DNA from: Amanita rubescens | Taxonomy: Eukaryota > Basidiomycota > Agaricomycetes > Agaricales > Amanitaceae | Reading direction: 5' to 3' | Assembly: GCA_015039365.1 (NCBI GenBank) | Contig: WION01000145.1 | Location: 62,001-126,000 of the forward strand | Length of the DNA stretch: 64,000 nucleotides | Part shown: piece by piece, positions 9,241 to 22,162 of the stretch | How the letters are laid out: the number at the start of each line of letters is the position of its first letter | How positions within the stretch are numbered: position 1 is the stretch's first letter | Position numbers and translations under genes: made by a program | The notes under the pieces: generated by a model | What the model saw: only the letters and a program-made list of their open reading frames with translations | What the model was told of the DNA's origin: nothing | The model's database searches: none

Positions 9241-11780
9241 TCAGGTTTCACCAGCGCCATTCGGCTCCGAGCTGACATCTTGCCCATTGGCTAACATAGC
9301 CATCAAGTGGTCGATCTTTGCCTTGTGAATCCGATGGTGTTCCTGCCACCCCTTCCATGGATGATGAGGATACTATTTAGAATATGAGTGATCCCGCTTC
9401 GAAGGTAACCTATAACAGAACGTACTATTCTCCCGAATCGCTGAAACACCCTATCCGATGTCCCATCTGGTTTGGTCAAGAAGAATTTGGCAAGTAAAAT
9501 GTCATCGTCACGGCTATAACGCATTTTCTTGTCCGGCGGATCAGGTAAGGGCTCATCATTCTCCGAACGATTCAGCTCATGTTTATGCCGCCTCCAGTAC
9601 TTCATCCAGGATGCGCGCGAGTGGTGTGGTGCCTATCGCAGATAATGTCAAATGTGTTCAGTATACTAGACATAATTCGAACCTTTGCTGCAACCTCTTT
9701 CCAGAAAGCCACCATGTCAAGCCGTCCTTGAGACCTAGAGGTGGTCAATCGATAAGCCACAGAACTACACATAACCACACCAACCTCCTGTATTCCATGA
9801 ATCTCGTCAAGAATCGGACATCCTCACGAGTGAACGCAACTCCCTTCCCAGTCGTACTTCTGTATAACGCTCTGGGAGGCGTAGGTGACCGGTTACGTGT
9901 AGATGAAGAACCAATTTGTTGTCCTGAGTTCATGTGCATTCCGTCTGAACCGCCATGTAGCATCTCCTCCTCTTCATCCACGTCAGGATCCCCGTTTGCT
10001 GGCGATTCAGAGCGATCTGCGTTCATCACATATCCGCCAAGGCGAATCTGATGCTTGTTGCAGTAGCGACGCCAGGAGTAGAAGCTATCATGAATCTGTC
10101 ACCGTCATACTCTATCTATTGATTGCTTGAGCTCACGTATGATGGGGAGCCTTGATTGCAATTCTTTCGCATATCTCGCGCAAACTATGGATATCATGCG
10201 CACACGCGTTAACACACATTCGGCTTCTCTTACCTCAATACCAGTCCTTGTTCTTGACAATAATCAATGTACTTTTTGAGATACATCACGTCCTCGGCTG
10301 TGAACAAATTCCCACCGTATGTGCTCTTGATAACACGCGTTGGAGGGGTTGGAGAGCGAGCAGGGGGGTTGCGATTGACAACAAGCGCAGAAGCAGGCGT
10401 GGCAGGTGGTTGCTGGAGAAATATCAGTCTCTAAATCATCTCCAAAAAAGAAAGGAAAACGAACCTGCCCGCGAGAACGCTTTCGACCTCGGTTCTTGTC
10501 TCCAGCATCTGCTGGTACGGTGGGAGGGCAGGCTACAGTATTGGTCTCGTTTGATGTGGATGTACTTGTAGCTGGTTCTTCCATGTACGCAGTTTGTTGC
10601 TCATATGACGTGTGATCATACTGCCAAATGAACATTTGAGCATTTTCAGTCCTAAAGTACCATAAAGTCCACGCACGGCGGCTGGATCATAATATTGAGC
10701 TTGATTCGCCAGATACCCATAATCGTAAGTTGCAGGTGGCGCGAGTGAGTGACCACTATGCGCAGGATGTTCATACTCATTCCAACCATTACCTTCGCGA
10801 CCCGCGTAAGCAGGGGTGCGAGACATAATTTGATGTGGAGGAGGCGGGGAGATATGTGTTTGTTGAGGTGCAATACTAGTAGATCCCTGCCAAGTCTGGG
10901 GTGCAGACGAATTATGCAGATCGCGAGGCGCAGGATGCATAGAAGAGCTGTAGATAGGATAGTTGAAGGCCTGGGTATGTACGAGAGACTCGACCGTCGG
11001 GATCGAGCTGATGGGCTGCTCAGGATGGGGTTGTATTGGCTGCGGAGCAGCTTGCGGCGGTGGTTGGAGTTGACGTGTAACCTGGTCATCGCGCACTCTC
11101 TTCCTAGTATTGTGGACAGGGGTTTGCGACTGGTTCTGAGCCTGTCCTTGTGGTGGGGGTAAGCTCGCAATCGGAGTCTGCATCGATTGGATATCGACAG
11201 GTTGCGAAGGTGACAATGTAGGCGTCAAGCTGCATGGACAGCCGTCAGCCTATCTTGCCCAGACCGGGCGCATATATAGAGCACTCACGTCTCGTTTCCT
11301 GTTACTTTGCAGCCTGCCCAGTTGCTATGCACGGTGTGGAGTTGACCTTCCTTAATACACTCGTGTACCCAACGGGCGTCTAGGACTAATTTACCCTTTT
11401 TTCCCGCATACTGGCGCCACAAATTCTGGCCTGAGGATTTATGAGGGTCCACTGGATCGCATCGTGTCAGGATCAATGTGGTGCAAGGGCATACATGAAG
11501 CGTACCTAGTATGTAAGGCACACCGCTGTAACCGGGCGAGACGGTGCCGCCGTGCTTCTGGATATGTATGTGAGCTCGAGACGCATGTGGAAAGGCAAAG
11601 ACTAAAGGACAGAGAAGGACTAACCACGATGAGCTGGGCAATGTCGTCCTTGTCGTTGACATCCTTCTCGATGTAAATTGCGAGCGGCGAGCCGAGCATT
11701 GGGTCAATGAAGAGGTCGCCGCTGAAGTTGTCGTCCGGCTGGGCATGTTGACGTCGGGTAGAAGCGCGAGGAGGTGCCAT
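9241..11780 (-). CDS. RAP1: Rap1-like telomere protein (BRCT plus three Myb-type domains)
   Basis: An N-terminal BRCT-like domain follows MAPPRASTRRQH: AIYIEKDV, KHGGTVSPGYSGVPYIL, then KKGKLVLDARWVHECIKEG. A long Gln/Pro/Ser-rich linker (exon around 11224-10677) comes next. Three Rap1-type Myb units follow: LFTAEDVMYLKKYIDYCQEQ, AFTREDVRFLTRFMEYR with DMVAFWKEV and WMKYWRRHKHELN, and RYSRDDDILLAKFFLTK with YPHHPWKGWQEHHRIHK. It ends NGAGET with the stop at 9241-9243. Roughly 700 residues over ten or more exons. Rap1 proteins act in shelterin and bind telomeres directly or through a TRF partner. The start at 11780 lies only about 95 bp from the stop of the upstream gamma-tubulin complex gene on the same strand. 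Confidence 0.85.
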
Positions 11781-11875
11781 GGGTCTTGGCCAAGGAGAGA
11801 TTATCTGCGCTCCAGTGGTGGTTGGAGTCCGACTCCCGACTTTCCCACGCATGCTACCGTACACGCTATCTACCC

Positions 11876-14800
11876 CCACTACTCCACCACCCGCCTAGCT
11901 CAATTCGCACCATCAAATCCCCAAGCGCTTCCATTCCACCCGTCGCTCGCCGACGTCCCGAGTGCCCTTCCTCCGCGCGAATCCTCGTCGTACCTGTCTT
12001 TTCAGCCAGCTCTTTCAGCACCCGCGTCTGATCCATACCGTTTCAGTGTAATACAGACCAGAAAAATAGTGCGCACTCACAAGCATCATCATTTTGCTTC
12101 GAAATTTCGCAAACAAGTCCTCGACCATCGGTCCCGCTTGATACTCTTTCAGTCTGCCGCGATGTAGTTCGCCCATGACGACAGCAAACTGTAGCACGGC
12201 TTCAAGGGATTGGCGGAGGATTTCTCCTACTTCACGCTGCCCAGACCGCAACAGGCAAGCACTCAGTATGTTGTCTAGCAGCTCAGAGTGACTCTGAGAC
12301 AATGAAAATACGTCGCTGAACCGTTCTGTGATTGGCACCGCGGCTGTCGACGTCGGTGATGCCGGCCGGGATAAAGGTGGCAACGTTGACGATGCGGCGG
12401 CGGCAGCTGTAGCAGCCAACCGCTCAAGGAAAGGATCAAAGTTCCCTCCGATTGCCGTATCAAAAATGTACGCAGAGAGGTTGAAGACAAACGACTGAGC
12501 CACAAAGCGAAAGTGAAGCATGGTCCTCTTAAACTTGACCAACGTCTCAAAAAGAGGCCTGGAGGATGACCGGCTCATTCTATGCACAGCTTTGATAGCG
12601 TGCGTGACTGCAAAGCATTCAGAACAGGGTGGAACATATATATGGCGTCGTACCTCTCATCAGTCGGAGAATAAATGCAAACATTCTTTGATACTTGGAT
12701 AGAATATCTGGTGTGATCAAAACTTCCAGTGCGCGAGGCGGCTTGTAATCCATGTACAAAAAGTCCAGGGCCCTGTCAAATCCGTCAGACCAACTTGCAA
12801 CATAGCTGGTCATCTACCCACTCGATAGCTATCGCATGCGTAAGCACTTCGTTCAGAGGAATGTACAGGACACTTACACAATGGATCCATCCATTTAACC
12901 GAACCAGCGGGCAGGTCACGGATGGCAAAACCGAGCCTGTACTCCGCCTCTTGGCGTATCTTATCCCTATCTCCCATACCAATAGAATCCACGATAACGG
13001 TACGTAGCGAGTACCCAAGATCAGTTCCGACTGGTGGCCATTTGTCACCATCAAACAAATCAGCAGCGAGTCCAACTGCCCAAGGTTGGGCGCCCGGTAC
13101 ATATTTCTTGCTTCTTCGCCGACGGAGTGAGTACAGTGACGTCCCATGTCGTTTCGAGTCCAATTCGTACTCCTCGACGTCTGAGAACAAAGATGAAGAC
13201 AAACGAGACTCAAATGCCGGCAACGTGACTAAGAGGAACGAGCGTAAAAGCTCCAAGTGTGCCCGCAAGTTGAGGTTACCATCGGCAGAGAGGAATACGA
13301 TAAGGAGCGCATCGGATAGCTTTAGAGCGTGGTCAACCAGTTTCGAAAACACTAAGAACGCGAGACGGGGCAAAGTAGGAGTGATTGAAGGTAGCCGCTC
13401 AGGAAAACTTTCAATGAAGGCACGGAAAGCTACCACGGCGTTATCTTCCGACTTTAAAGCAGACGAGTCTTCGAAAGATCCCGGAGCCTGATCAAAAACC
13501 TGGAACTCTGCGAGTTCAGGTTCATACAACGTTGAAGGTGGCTGTTCTATGGATGACAACGAAAAAGATTGCGACTCGGTCTTTTCTCGCCCGTTCAAAG
13601 TCTGGTTCCACTCAGCCTCGATTTCATTTTCCGTCCAAAACCATTTGATCGGTTTTTGGCCTTGAGGCGCAACGAGTAAGGGATGTTCTGGCTGCGCTTC
13701 TTGCAGCAGAACGAGAGACTTTTGTGCTGCCGGGAGAACTTCGACTAGCTCCGGAGGGAAGAAGGCAGGATATTCAGTGCTGAGCTTCTCCATGATTTCA
13801 AAAATATCGTCAGCCTGCTCCTCTTCTTCCATTTCATCCATAGCATATTGATCAGGTCGTTCCCCTACGACTCGAGTGCTCTTTTTGATGTATGCCGTTC
13901 CGTAGCCTACCGAGTGAGAGATTTCACGTAGATAATCTCGGCAAGTATTGGTTAGGGTGAACGCGAATATAGCAATCACAATTCGATGAGATTGTCGTTC
14001 CATATGCAACACAAGTTCGTTGTATATATGGTTCAAAAGTGGAATGGGCGCTGATTCCAGAGGTGGATATTCTTCGGGTGGTATATCTTCATCCTAAGCC
14101 AAATTTGAGCAGAAAGATGAAATCAACAGATCGACCACGTACACGTCCATAGAGTGATGACAAGGCAGTCAAAATATCCTCATAAATCGCGTATTGCATG
14201 TAAATCGCAGACAACTGTTGACCTTGGAGTGCTACCATCGTCGAACATTGAGAAATTTCTTCCCTTAGATACGTTAAAACCGTGGATATAGAATGAGCAA
14301 AGGCATGAATTGTAGGCCCATCATGTGCAGATCTTGGTTCTTTCAGAGGCAGCCCGTATGCGTGAATAAATTTCATTACCTCGCTCGAAGGGTGACCAAA
14401 AGCACCTCCAGACGCCGTATCAACGTCCCTATCGTCAAAAATCGCTGCGTAATGCTGTTGATAGTATTAATATATGATCCAAACTGGTAAGAGCATACCC
14501 TCACCTCCGACAGATCATCATGTCCTTCCCATCAACTATCAAATAGCCTTGTCGGCCCTCTTTCACGTAGAGGAATGTTTCCTTCTCCGTGTCCCAGACG
14601 TAATAAATGGAAGAAGTGCCCAGAACAAGAGTTTGCACAGCAGAAAGGAATTCAGTTTGGTTCAGATATACTCTGTCAACAGCCGGATAGTCAAGTGACG
14701 AGGACTGCAACCTATCAATAATTGCCAGGTTGACACATACAGCAGATACGCAGACTTACTGATGTCTGGCAACAGAGTATACCAGGTGATCCTGCTCCGA

Positions 14801-15301
14801 AATGAAGGGCGTGGAATATGGTTTATCGGGTAAAGTGTCTGGGCGCACTCTATCCCAGTACAAGGCTTTATTCTATCGCTAGTTAAGCACAAGGACACCA
14901 AGCATCACAAATATACTGACCCGTGGCTTGCGTTTCGATAATGAAGCCTCTCTCCATGATTCGTATACACCCAGTGGACGGTCTAGCAAAGGATCAGCAT
15001 AAGTGGTAGCTAGAATAGCTAATTCTGGTGGTAAAGCGTCCGTTCGTATACGAGGAGATGGCAAGGGCCGGATCTTTTCCAGGCAATCCATTATTGGGTT
15101 CTGCGGCTTGTCTGGAAGGGCGGGGACGAAAAAGAGGGAACCAAGGTCTGGTAAATCATGTGTACTTTGATCTTTCATAAAGAACGAGTCTTCTTTGAAA
15201 TCATTTACATTGGGGAAGAGAGAGTGGAAGTCCATGATTGTGAATTCCACTGGAGCGCGTTGTTTGGTTACGGCGAGATGCACAAACCTTGACCTTGACA
15301 T
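11876..15301 (-). CDS. Gamma-tubulin complex component (Spc97/Spc98, GCP5/GCP6-like)
   Basis: A large (about 900 residue) GCP protein. The N-terminal part has YPAVDRVYLNQTEFLSAV, YYVWDTEKETFLYVKEG and RFLTIGTLIRRLEVLLVTL (grip1). The C-terminal part has ELLRSFLLVTLPAFESRL, then ALDFLYMDYKPPRALEVLI and YQRMFAFILRLMR, as in grip2. The C-terminus is GTTRIRAEEGHSGRRRATGG with the stop at 11876-11878. A long acidic insert (EMEEEEQADDIFEIMEKL) and the overall length favour GCP5/GCP6 (Mod21/Alp16) over GCP2/3, but the subtype is inference. The role is microtubule nucleation at the spindle pole body. The start is either 15301 or an in-frame ATG at 15235 (MDFHSLFPNVNDF), which looks equally natural. 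At least eight introns. Confidence 0.85.
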
Positions 15302-15404
15302 GAGTCACTGAGGTATTGGACACGTTATAAATGAGTGTACATTTAAGATAGATGGTAATACACAAAATAATAACCTGAAGTCTGTCAAGGTAGTATGTAA
15401 ATCG

Positions 15405-15954
15405 TCAGTCACAGAAGCCAGTGGACAGAACGGCACCACAACGCCTGCATGTAGTCCTTCTGTCAAGAAGACAACATCCTATACCAACAGGGAACCAGAA
15501 AATGGCCGCCAGGAGTCCTAAAGCTGCCGGTAAACGATCAATCCAACGGAGGGCTATAGGAGCGCACCAAGAAGGCCAAAACTCGTTTGAATGTCATGCG
15601 TCCCAGCTTGCACGCAAGCCATCTGGGAATGGCCCGGCGGTATGTGCTCGTCCGTCAATAGGTATACGCTGGGCGGTTCTGTGCCATAAGCGGGAGCGGT
15701 GGTGATCAGGCGCTCGTGTTCGTCGATTGCAGCAAATGGCGGGGGTTCCGCATGGGAAGTGCCTATGCCAGATGTGAATTAGGAGGTCATTACGGCAGAC
15801 AAGGAACGCGTACCAGGTAGACCAGGGTCATAGGGTGGAGGGTCATCTGGCTGGGTCGCTTCGTTGTGCTTATTAGTCTGTGGATGGTCAGTAGATGGGA
15901 GCCAAGAAGTGGTAAAGCACGAACCATTCCGTTGTTTTCCGGTGTTACGATCAT
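15405..15954 (-). CDS. BRI3-like membrane protein (Brain protein I3 family)
   Basis: Four exons give about 140 residues starting MIVTPENNGM. The N-terminal half is Pro-rich with PPPYDPGLPG. The C-terminal half has a hydrophobic stretch (LLALGLLAAIFWFPVGIGCC) followed by LLDRRTTCRRCG, the Cys-rich knuckle seen in BRI3/LITAF-type proteins of endosomes and lysosomes. The last intron ends CGGCAG just before the hydrophobic segment; other joins put a stop there, so this one was chosen. The last residues are STGFCD and the stop is at 15405-15407. It lies immediately upstream, same strand, of the gamma-tubulin complex gene, and shares a 210-bp divergent promoter with the methyltransferase gene. Confidence 0.72.
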
Positions 15955-16048
15955 GGAGACCTGAGTCCTCACAACTGCGGAGACAAGTTTAGCGCGTAGC
16001 CTGCGAGGGACAGCCTTGGACGGCTCAGGAACCTCATATTAGGTTCGA

Positions 16049-16089
16049 TCGTGTCATTATCTTATCTTATCAAAACCACGTGGAGATTC
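16049..16089. repeat. 41-bp direct repeat, copy 1 (GATA sites plus CACGTG)
   Basis: Begins TCGTGTCATTATC and continues through two further TTATC units to CCACGTGG and GATTC. The second copy is at 18078-18118, with two mismatches. It contains overlapping GATA-factor cores (TTATCTTATC) and the CACGTG E-box palindrome. This copy lies in the divergent promoter between the BRI3-like and methyltransferase genes. Confidence 0.85.
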
Positions 16090-16163
16090 AGCATTTTGGG
16101 AAATTTTGGCTCGCACACTTTTGCAACCCTCGTCACTCTCATCGCAAGCTTCTTAAAAAAAAA

Positions 16164-17659
<1,496 letters not shown>

Positions 17660-18077
17660 TACATATATCCGCCTAATACCTTTTTTGTTCGCGCCTTTGA
17701 CACGAACCCGCATTTGGCCACCGATGCTCTCTCCTACTTGCCATTGATCCATCCGCGCGCACAATCAATCCAAATCATCCGATATCGCAATGTATTCCGT
17801 CGTTTGATTTATCCACTTGTCCATACACTCCCTCCTGTGAATTTGCCATTTATACGACATATATAGGTACTAGGTTACTGTTATCATACACGTACTTCCA
17901 ATATGTAATGCGACTTAGACGCAAACAAAACCAAATCTTTCGATAGTGTTGCAGAATGGGAAAATGTGAATCTTGGCAACTAGAATAAGACTCTAGTTTA
18001 CAGAGAGTGCTTTAAGTACAAAGCCTTGTAATCACGGATGTCCATGAAACAGTAGAGCCAGCCAATCTACCACCTGC

Positions 18078-18118
18078 TCGTGTCATTATCTTATCTTATC
18101 AAAGCCACGTGGTGATTC
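18078..18118. repeat. 41-bp direct repeat, copy 2
   Basis: Matches 16049-16089 at all but two positions, one next to the CACGTG core and one just after it. It lies downstream of the methyltransferase gene and directly before the protease fragment. Confidence 0.85.
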
Positions 18119-18133
18119 CGCCTGCCTCATCGC

Positions 18134-18325
18134 AGGATCGAGGGTTACCTCGCCAACCCCGCAGAGTTCGACAGCGAAGGCCAGCGCTGCCTTATCGTCG
18201 GTAAAGACGGCAACACTACCGATATCACCGTCGGCCGCTACGCCGGCAGGCTGGTGTCATTCATCCTCAACGAAGTCGGCATCGAATCCGTCGCATCCTC
18301 CGTGTACTGCATATTTCTTTCTTGA
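18134..18325 (+). pseudogene. Fragment of an agaricomycete trypsin-like protease gene
   Basis: An open stretch reads RIEGYLANPAEFDSEGQR, then IVGKDGNTTDITVGRYAG and FILNEVGIESV before it degenerates and stops at 18323. The GKDG(N)TTD-TVGRYAG block is familiar from a large agaricomycete family of trypsin-like hypothetical proteins. No start codon, His/Asp region or GDSGS block is present nearby, so I read it as a relic of about 60 residues. The family name rests on memory of the motif. Confidence 0.55.
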
Positions 18326-18561
18326 TCCGTATGTTTCTCCCGCTTCCCCGCGCATAAAAAATCTTTACATAAACCCCCATACTTGTTACGAATTTGTTGT
18401 TAACCGATCATGATCAATGAGCTGAAGTTCGATGCCTAGGTAACGGTTGAGTTGAGCATTTGAGCCATCGACGCGGAGCAGCACTTCTCCCCTCGGCAAG
18501 ACTCGGTCCCGGATTAGACGGAATAAATTCTACGACATCGCAAACAAATCCAAATCCTTCC

Positions 18562-18972
18562 ATGTCGCTTCCATCGTATGTCTATAAACTCATCCCGTCC
18601 AGCGCACCGCCCCCCGATCCCCTACCGATCTACCTACCATTGAGCGCTCTCGATGAATCATCGGGATTCATCCATCTATCCACAGCTGCTCAAGTCCCTG
18701 GGACGCTATGTCACTTCTTTTCTTCGGAGTCAAAGGTATACGTGCTGCGAATCCCGTACGATCGCGTAGGGAAAGATATCCGGTGGGAAAGTCCAGATGC
18801 TAAAATATGCGGACCGAGACCTGGAGAGAGTCTATTTCCGCATTTGTATAACAATGGGAGACTAGGATGTGGGGAGGTCGAAAGTGTTGTAGAATGGGAG
18901 AATGCGAGTCCTGAGAGCAATGCGGCTGGATGGGACGATGCTCTGACCAAGGCAGCATCGTGGTTGATATAG
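18562..18972 (+). CDS. DUF952 domain protein
   Basis: A single exon of 136 residues. DUF952 signatures are visible: YVYKLIPSS near the start, IYLPLSALDESSGFIHLST, KVYVLRIPYDRVGKDIRWE, then LFPHLYNNGRLGCGEVESV. The fold resembles small ADP-ribosyl-type hydrolase or glutathione-transferase-like regulators, but no function is established. The ATG at 18562 (MSLPSYVYK) was chosen because the reading frame upstream has no other ATG close to the domain. It is convergent with the zinc-knuckle gene; only 40 bp separate the two stop codons. Confidence 0.9.
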   Translation: MSLPSYVYKLIPSSAPPPDPLPIYLPLSALDESSGFIHLSTAAQVPGTLCHFFSSESKVYVLRIPYDRVGKDIRWESPDAKICGPRPGESLFPHLYNNGRLGCGEVESVVEWENASPESNAAGWDDALTKAASWLI

Positions 18973-19012
18973 CGCCTTGACTTGGCTATTCTTATGGAAT
19001 ATGTTTGTCCCC

Positions 19013-19955
19013 TCAAAAGTATACAGTTTTTGCCGCTGCTGTCGTGTCTACGACGCGCTTTTGCTTCTTTTCCTTTCTCTCATCCCGGTCCACCTCCTTT
19101 TTTTTGCGGTTCAGAATGTGAAAGTCATCCTCGTCTGCACCAGCCTCTTTGCCCGCCCCAACAACCGTCGAAGTCGTTGCCGAGTCTGCGAGACACAGGT
19201 CAGTGTCATCTCGTAGCTTAGAGATTTCAACGCACCTTGCGTCCGCAATCCACAATCTTTCGCCAAATGAGACGTATCACCGCATAACTTACAGCTCCCT
19301 CCGTTTGGATATATCCCCTTGTCCTTGTTTTGCGGACACGATGACGCAAGGTGGCCTTTCCCGTGGCATACAAAGCACGACGCAAAGGGCAACGGATTAA
19401 ATTCGTCCATAGGTTTTTTGCAACGTGATAAGTTATGTCTTGTCGAGCCGCACCTGCAACAGGGGCCATAGTTTACAATGAAGTGTGCAGATAGGACAAA
19501 ACATACCGGTAACATATCCCAACCACGCTTCTCCCAGCATCTTCCATCTCCGTCTTTGCCGTCGTTTGACACTCTTTTGCGGTATGCCCTTTTTCGCGAC
19601 AGACGAAACATGTTGTGTCCACCCTCCGCTCTTGTATCCTCTTTATACGACGATTCTCAGAGGATGCTTGACGTCGAGCGTTTTTACTTTGCCCCTCCTT
19701 GTTCTTGCGTGTAGCCTCGAGTTTAGCCTTTGATATGCCCCCCTCTACCTTCTGGGCATCCTTTTCTTCGGGTGCCCCATCAACCTTCTTTGGTTTTCTT
19801 TTTCTGATACGTTTTCTCTTCTTTTTGGGTGGTCCCTCATCGTTCCCACCCATCTCTTCAGTGTCTTCCCCTTCCCTCGCGGGCTCCGCTACGCTTTCGG
19901 AAAAGCCTGCTTGTACGTATGTTCTCTTGATTCCAAAATTTGTTATTCGTGTCAT
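19013..19955 (-). CDS. ZCCHC9-type zinc-knuckle RNA-binding protein
   Basis: Three exons, about 270 residues, starting MTRITNFGIKRTYVQAGF. A Lys/Arg-rich nuclear stretch (PPKKKRKRIRKRKPKK) is followed by four CCHC knuckles: CFVCREKGHTAKEC, CYRCGSTRHNLSRC, CFVCHGKGHLASSC and CKLCGDTSHLAKDC. This order and spacing, including IYPNGGSCKLCG, match ZCCHC9, implicated in nuclear RNA processing. The intron at about 19450-19501 splits the second knuckle and restores CYRCGS; the next intron lies after GLRTQ. It ends AAAKTVYF, like the VVNF end of the animal protein. The stop is at 19013-19015. Confidence 0.92.
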
Positions 19956-20069
19956 GTCAAGCGTAAAAACTTTTTTGATTGGATCACGGCTATAGCTCTG
20001 TCGAAAACACTTCCTCGGACAAACATCACCACACCTGTACGGCTCTCCCAAAATCCCACCGAAATTCGA

Positions 20070-20410
20070 ATCAACGAGCGTCAAGATCCGCACTGCTAAC
20101 GAACCAGGTATACACTACACTACTACATTGATAACAGACGTCTTTGCTCGACGAGAAATATATCAAATCCACACGCTCCTCCATTACTGGTATCTTGACA
20201 TCCCTTCCAAAGAGAATAATTAAGGGTATAAATAATGATATTATCGTTCGTCGTTGTGTCATTAATATTGTGTCGTATTGCCTTTTGAGAATGGAAGAGG
20301 AACCTTGCGAAATTCTAGCCTTAGCTGTCGACATGGACAGAGGCGATGCAACTTGCCCATCGCCAGCTACTGCCAACAGCCAAGGACAAGGACAAGAAAT
20401 CCCCACGCCG
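20070..20410. repeat. Flanking module A of the F-box cluster
   Basis: About 340 bp that recur, with substitutions and small indels, at 23755-24093 (module A'). Shared landmarks are the TACACTACTACATTGATAA tract, CGACGAGAAATATATCA, CCAAAGAGAATAATTAAGGG and GAATGGAAGAGGAACCT. Read on the minus strand, its right end still encodes a WGF..VLGC.Q-stop ending like that of the F-box gene at 24058-26039. It serves as the upstream region of the intact F-box gene. Confidence 0.75.
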
Positions 20411-20575
20411 AATCGGATTAAGCTCTTGCCATCCTTATCTGGCTTCTGCGCCCATACACGAACGCCAGCATAGAATTGCTCCTTAGGTATCTCCTCCACC
20501 AATTTTCTAAAAACCTCGTTGGGTTAGCCGTGTCGAGACTCGAGACGTGGCCCGAACTCTTTGCAATGAGTTCCG

Positions 20576-21918
20576 ACGAAATAATAATACCAACCGAAAT
20601 TTTATACGACATCCTTCGTCTTCTCTGCGATGGACAGACTATCGCTCTCCATGATTTGAAGAATGAATCACACTTTCACGAGTTCCCGTGGGCCGTTGGG
20701 CAGGTTTGCAGGCACTGGAGAGGGGCATTTCTGTCCTATTCACACTTGTGGACCTCTTTTACCCTAAAGCCTGGCACTTTTAGCGCCGCTTACTTTGCTG
20801 AAATGAACCGGCGCGCGACCATATACCTCGAACGGTCTGAACAGCGGCCTCTCACCATAGTCGTGTCCATGCCATGCAGAGGCACCGAAAAATTTCCTAA
20901 AACTGTTTGGAAAATGCTATTATCGTGCTTGAAGCGATGGAAAAAGGCCAATTTGGTGCTGGGCAATGGAGCTGCGCGAGACGAACTTCTCAGACGCAGA
21001 GGGTACATGTCGAGCATAGAATCCCTCACGATGTCCACACCCGATGACATGGCCCTGAAGAACTATAACGGATTCCAAGTTGGTCCGCACCTAACTGAAC
21101 TTGATCTTGCCCAGCTCGGGTACAAGGAAAGATGGCAGTTCCCTTGGGCACAATTGACGAAGCTCAAAATAGTAGTGTTCGACCACTACGGCTGTGATCT
21201 GTGGAGAGCCCTACGCCAGTTAAAAAATATCGAACAGTTAACCATCATCATAACCTCCCCCTGGAACCGATTCCTCACTTTCCCATTTCCCACGATACGC
21301 CTTCCTAGCCTTCGGCTTCTCGAAATTACCTTAGCATTTGCCAAGATGTTCTCCTGGTTCACTGCGCCTTTGCTGGAACATCTTCACATACACGGGTATG
21401 GTCACTGGGACAGATATTTTCACAACAATCAACCCTACGAGAGAGAAATAACGTCTTTAATCCAACGTTCATCCTGTCACATTCGCCGATTGGCACTCGA
21501 GAAATGTAGAACGGAGGAGATGCGCACAATAGTGAAAACACTGGCCAGCGTCGAAGAACTCTCCATTGATTACCCAAGTTCCCTGGATATAATACAGGAC
21601 ATTACGGGACTTGATGGCCGCATGTACCTGCCCAAACTGCAGGTGATGTGTATGGTCTATCTTGTAGAGAACCCGGTGACACTATTAGAGGACGCAGTGA
21701 CAGTATTTTCTCGTCTTTTGGAGACGCGGGGGAAGGGATTGTCCCTTGCGAGCCATAACATTTTGCCGCTTGAGAAGTTTGTGCTCCGGTTGACCTTGCA
21801 AGGAAAGTGCCCCGACGAGGTCTTGGAAGTGGTACATGGCTGGCCGTCCTTTGCTCAAATTTATATCAACGGCATTCAAGCAATTGACTCCATCCCTTTG
21901 ATCGTCATGCTATCCTGA
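20576..21918 (+). CDS. F-box-like protein, intact copy of a tandem pair
   Basis: A single exon of 447 residues from ATG 20576. The N-terminus IIIPTEILYDILRLLCDG, then WAVGQVCRHWRGAFLSYSHLW, is the divergent F-box seen in agaricomycete families. Leucine-rich, LRR-like segments follow (VGPHLTELDLAQLG, LPSLRLLEITLAFAK, LLEHLHIHGY, IRRLALEKCRT, SVEELSIDY). F-box proteins act as substrate adaptors in SCF ubiquitin ligases; the substrate is unknown. The frame is also open upstream of 20576 without an ATG. A paralogue with a nonsense codon follows at 22163-23488. Confidence 0.82.
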
Positions 21919-22162
21919 TAAAGGCTACTGCAGTAGCGGATGCGAGAACTCGACTTGTACATTTAGTTTAGAATTTTTTCGTACAAAGATTTCATCATAA
22001 TGTAGCGATTGATGGGGACTACATTACATGACATCACTATTACTATATACGTACGTTTTGAGAATAGGAGTTCCCTCACCACTGTGGCATCTCGGACTCG
22101 GCCATCCCTGGGATCCAACTTGTTTGTCATTGTGCCAATACCTGCGCCCAAACGCGAACGCC

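Larger units (their letters stand above)
17660..18561. other. Gap between the methyltransferase and DUF952 genes
   Basis: Contains the 3' untranslated region of the methyltransferase, the second 41-bp repeat, the protease relic, and an A/T-rich leader for the next gene. No complete gene is visible. Confidence 0.6.

Noticed and set aside
12922..13491. Long plus-strand frame opposite the gamma-tubulin complex gene.
   Set aside because: Antisense shadow of a conserved coding exon, no motif of its own.
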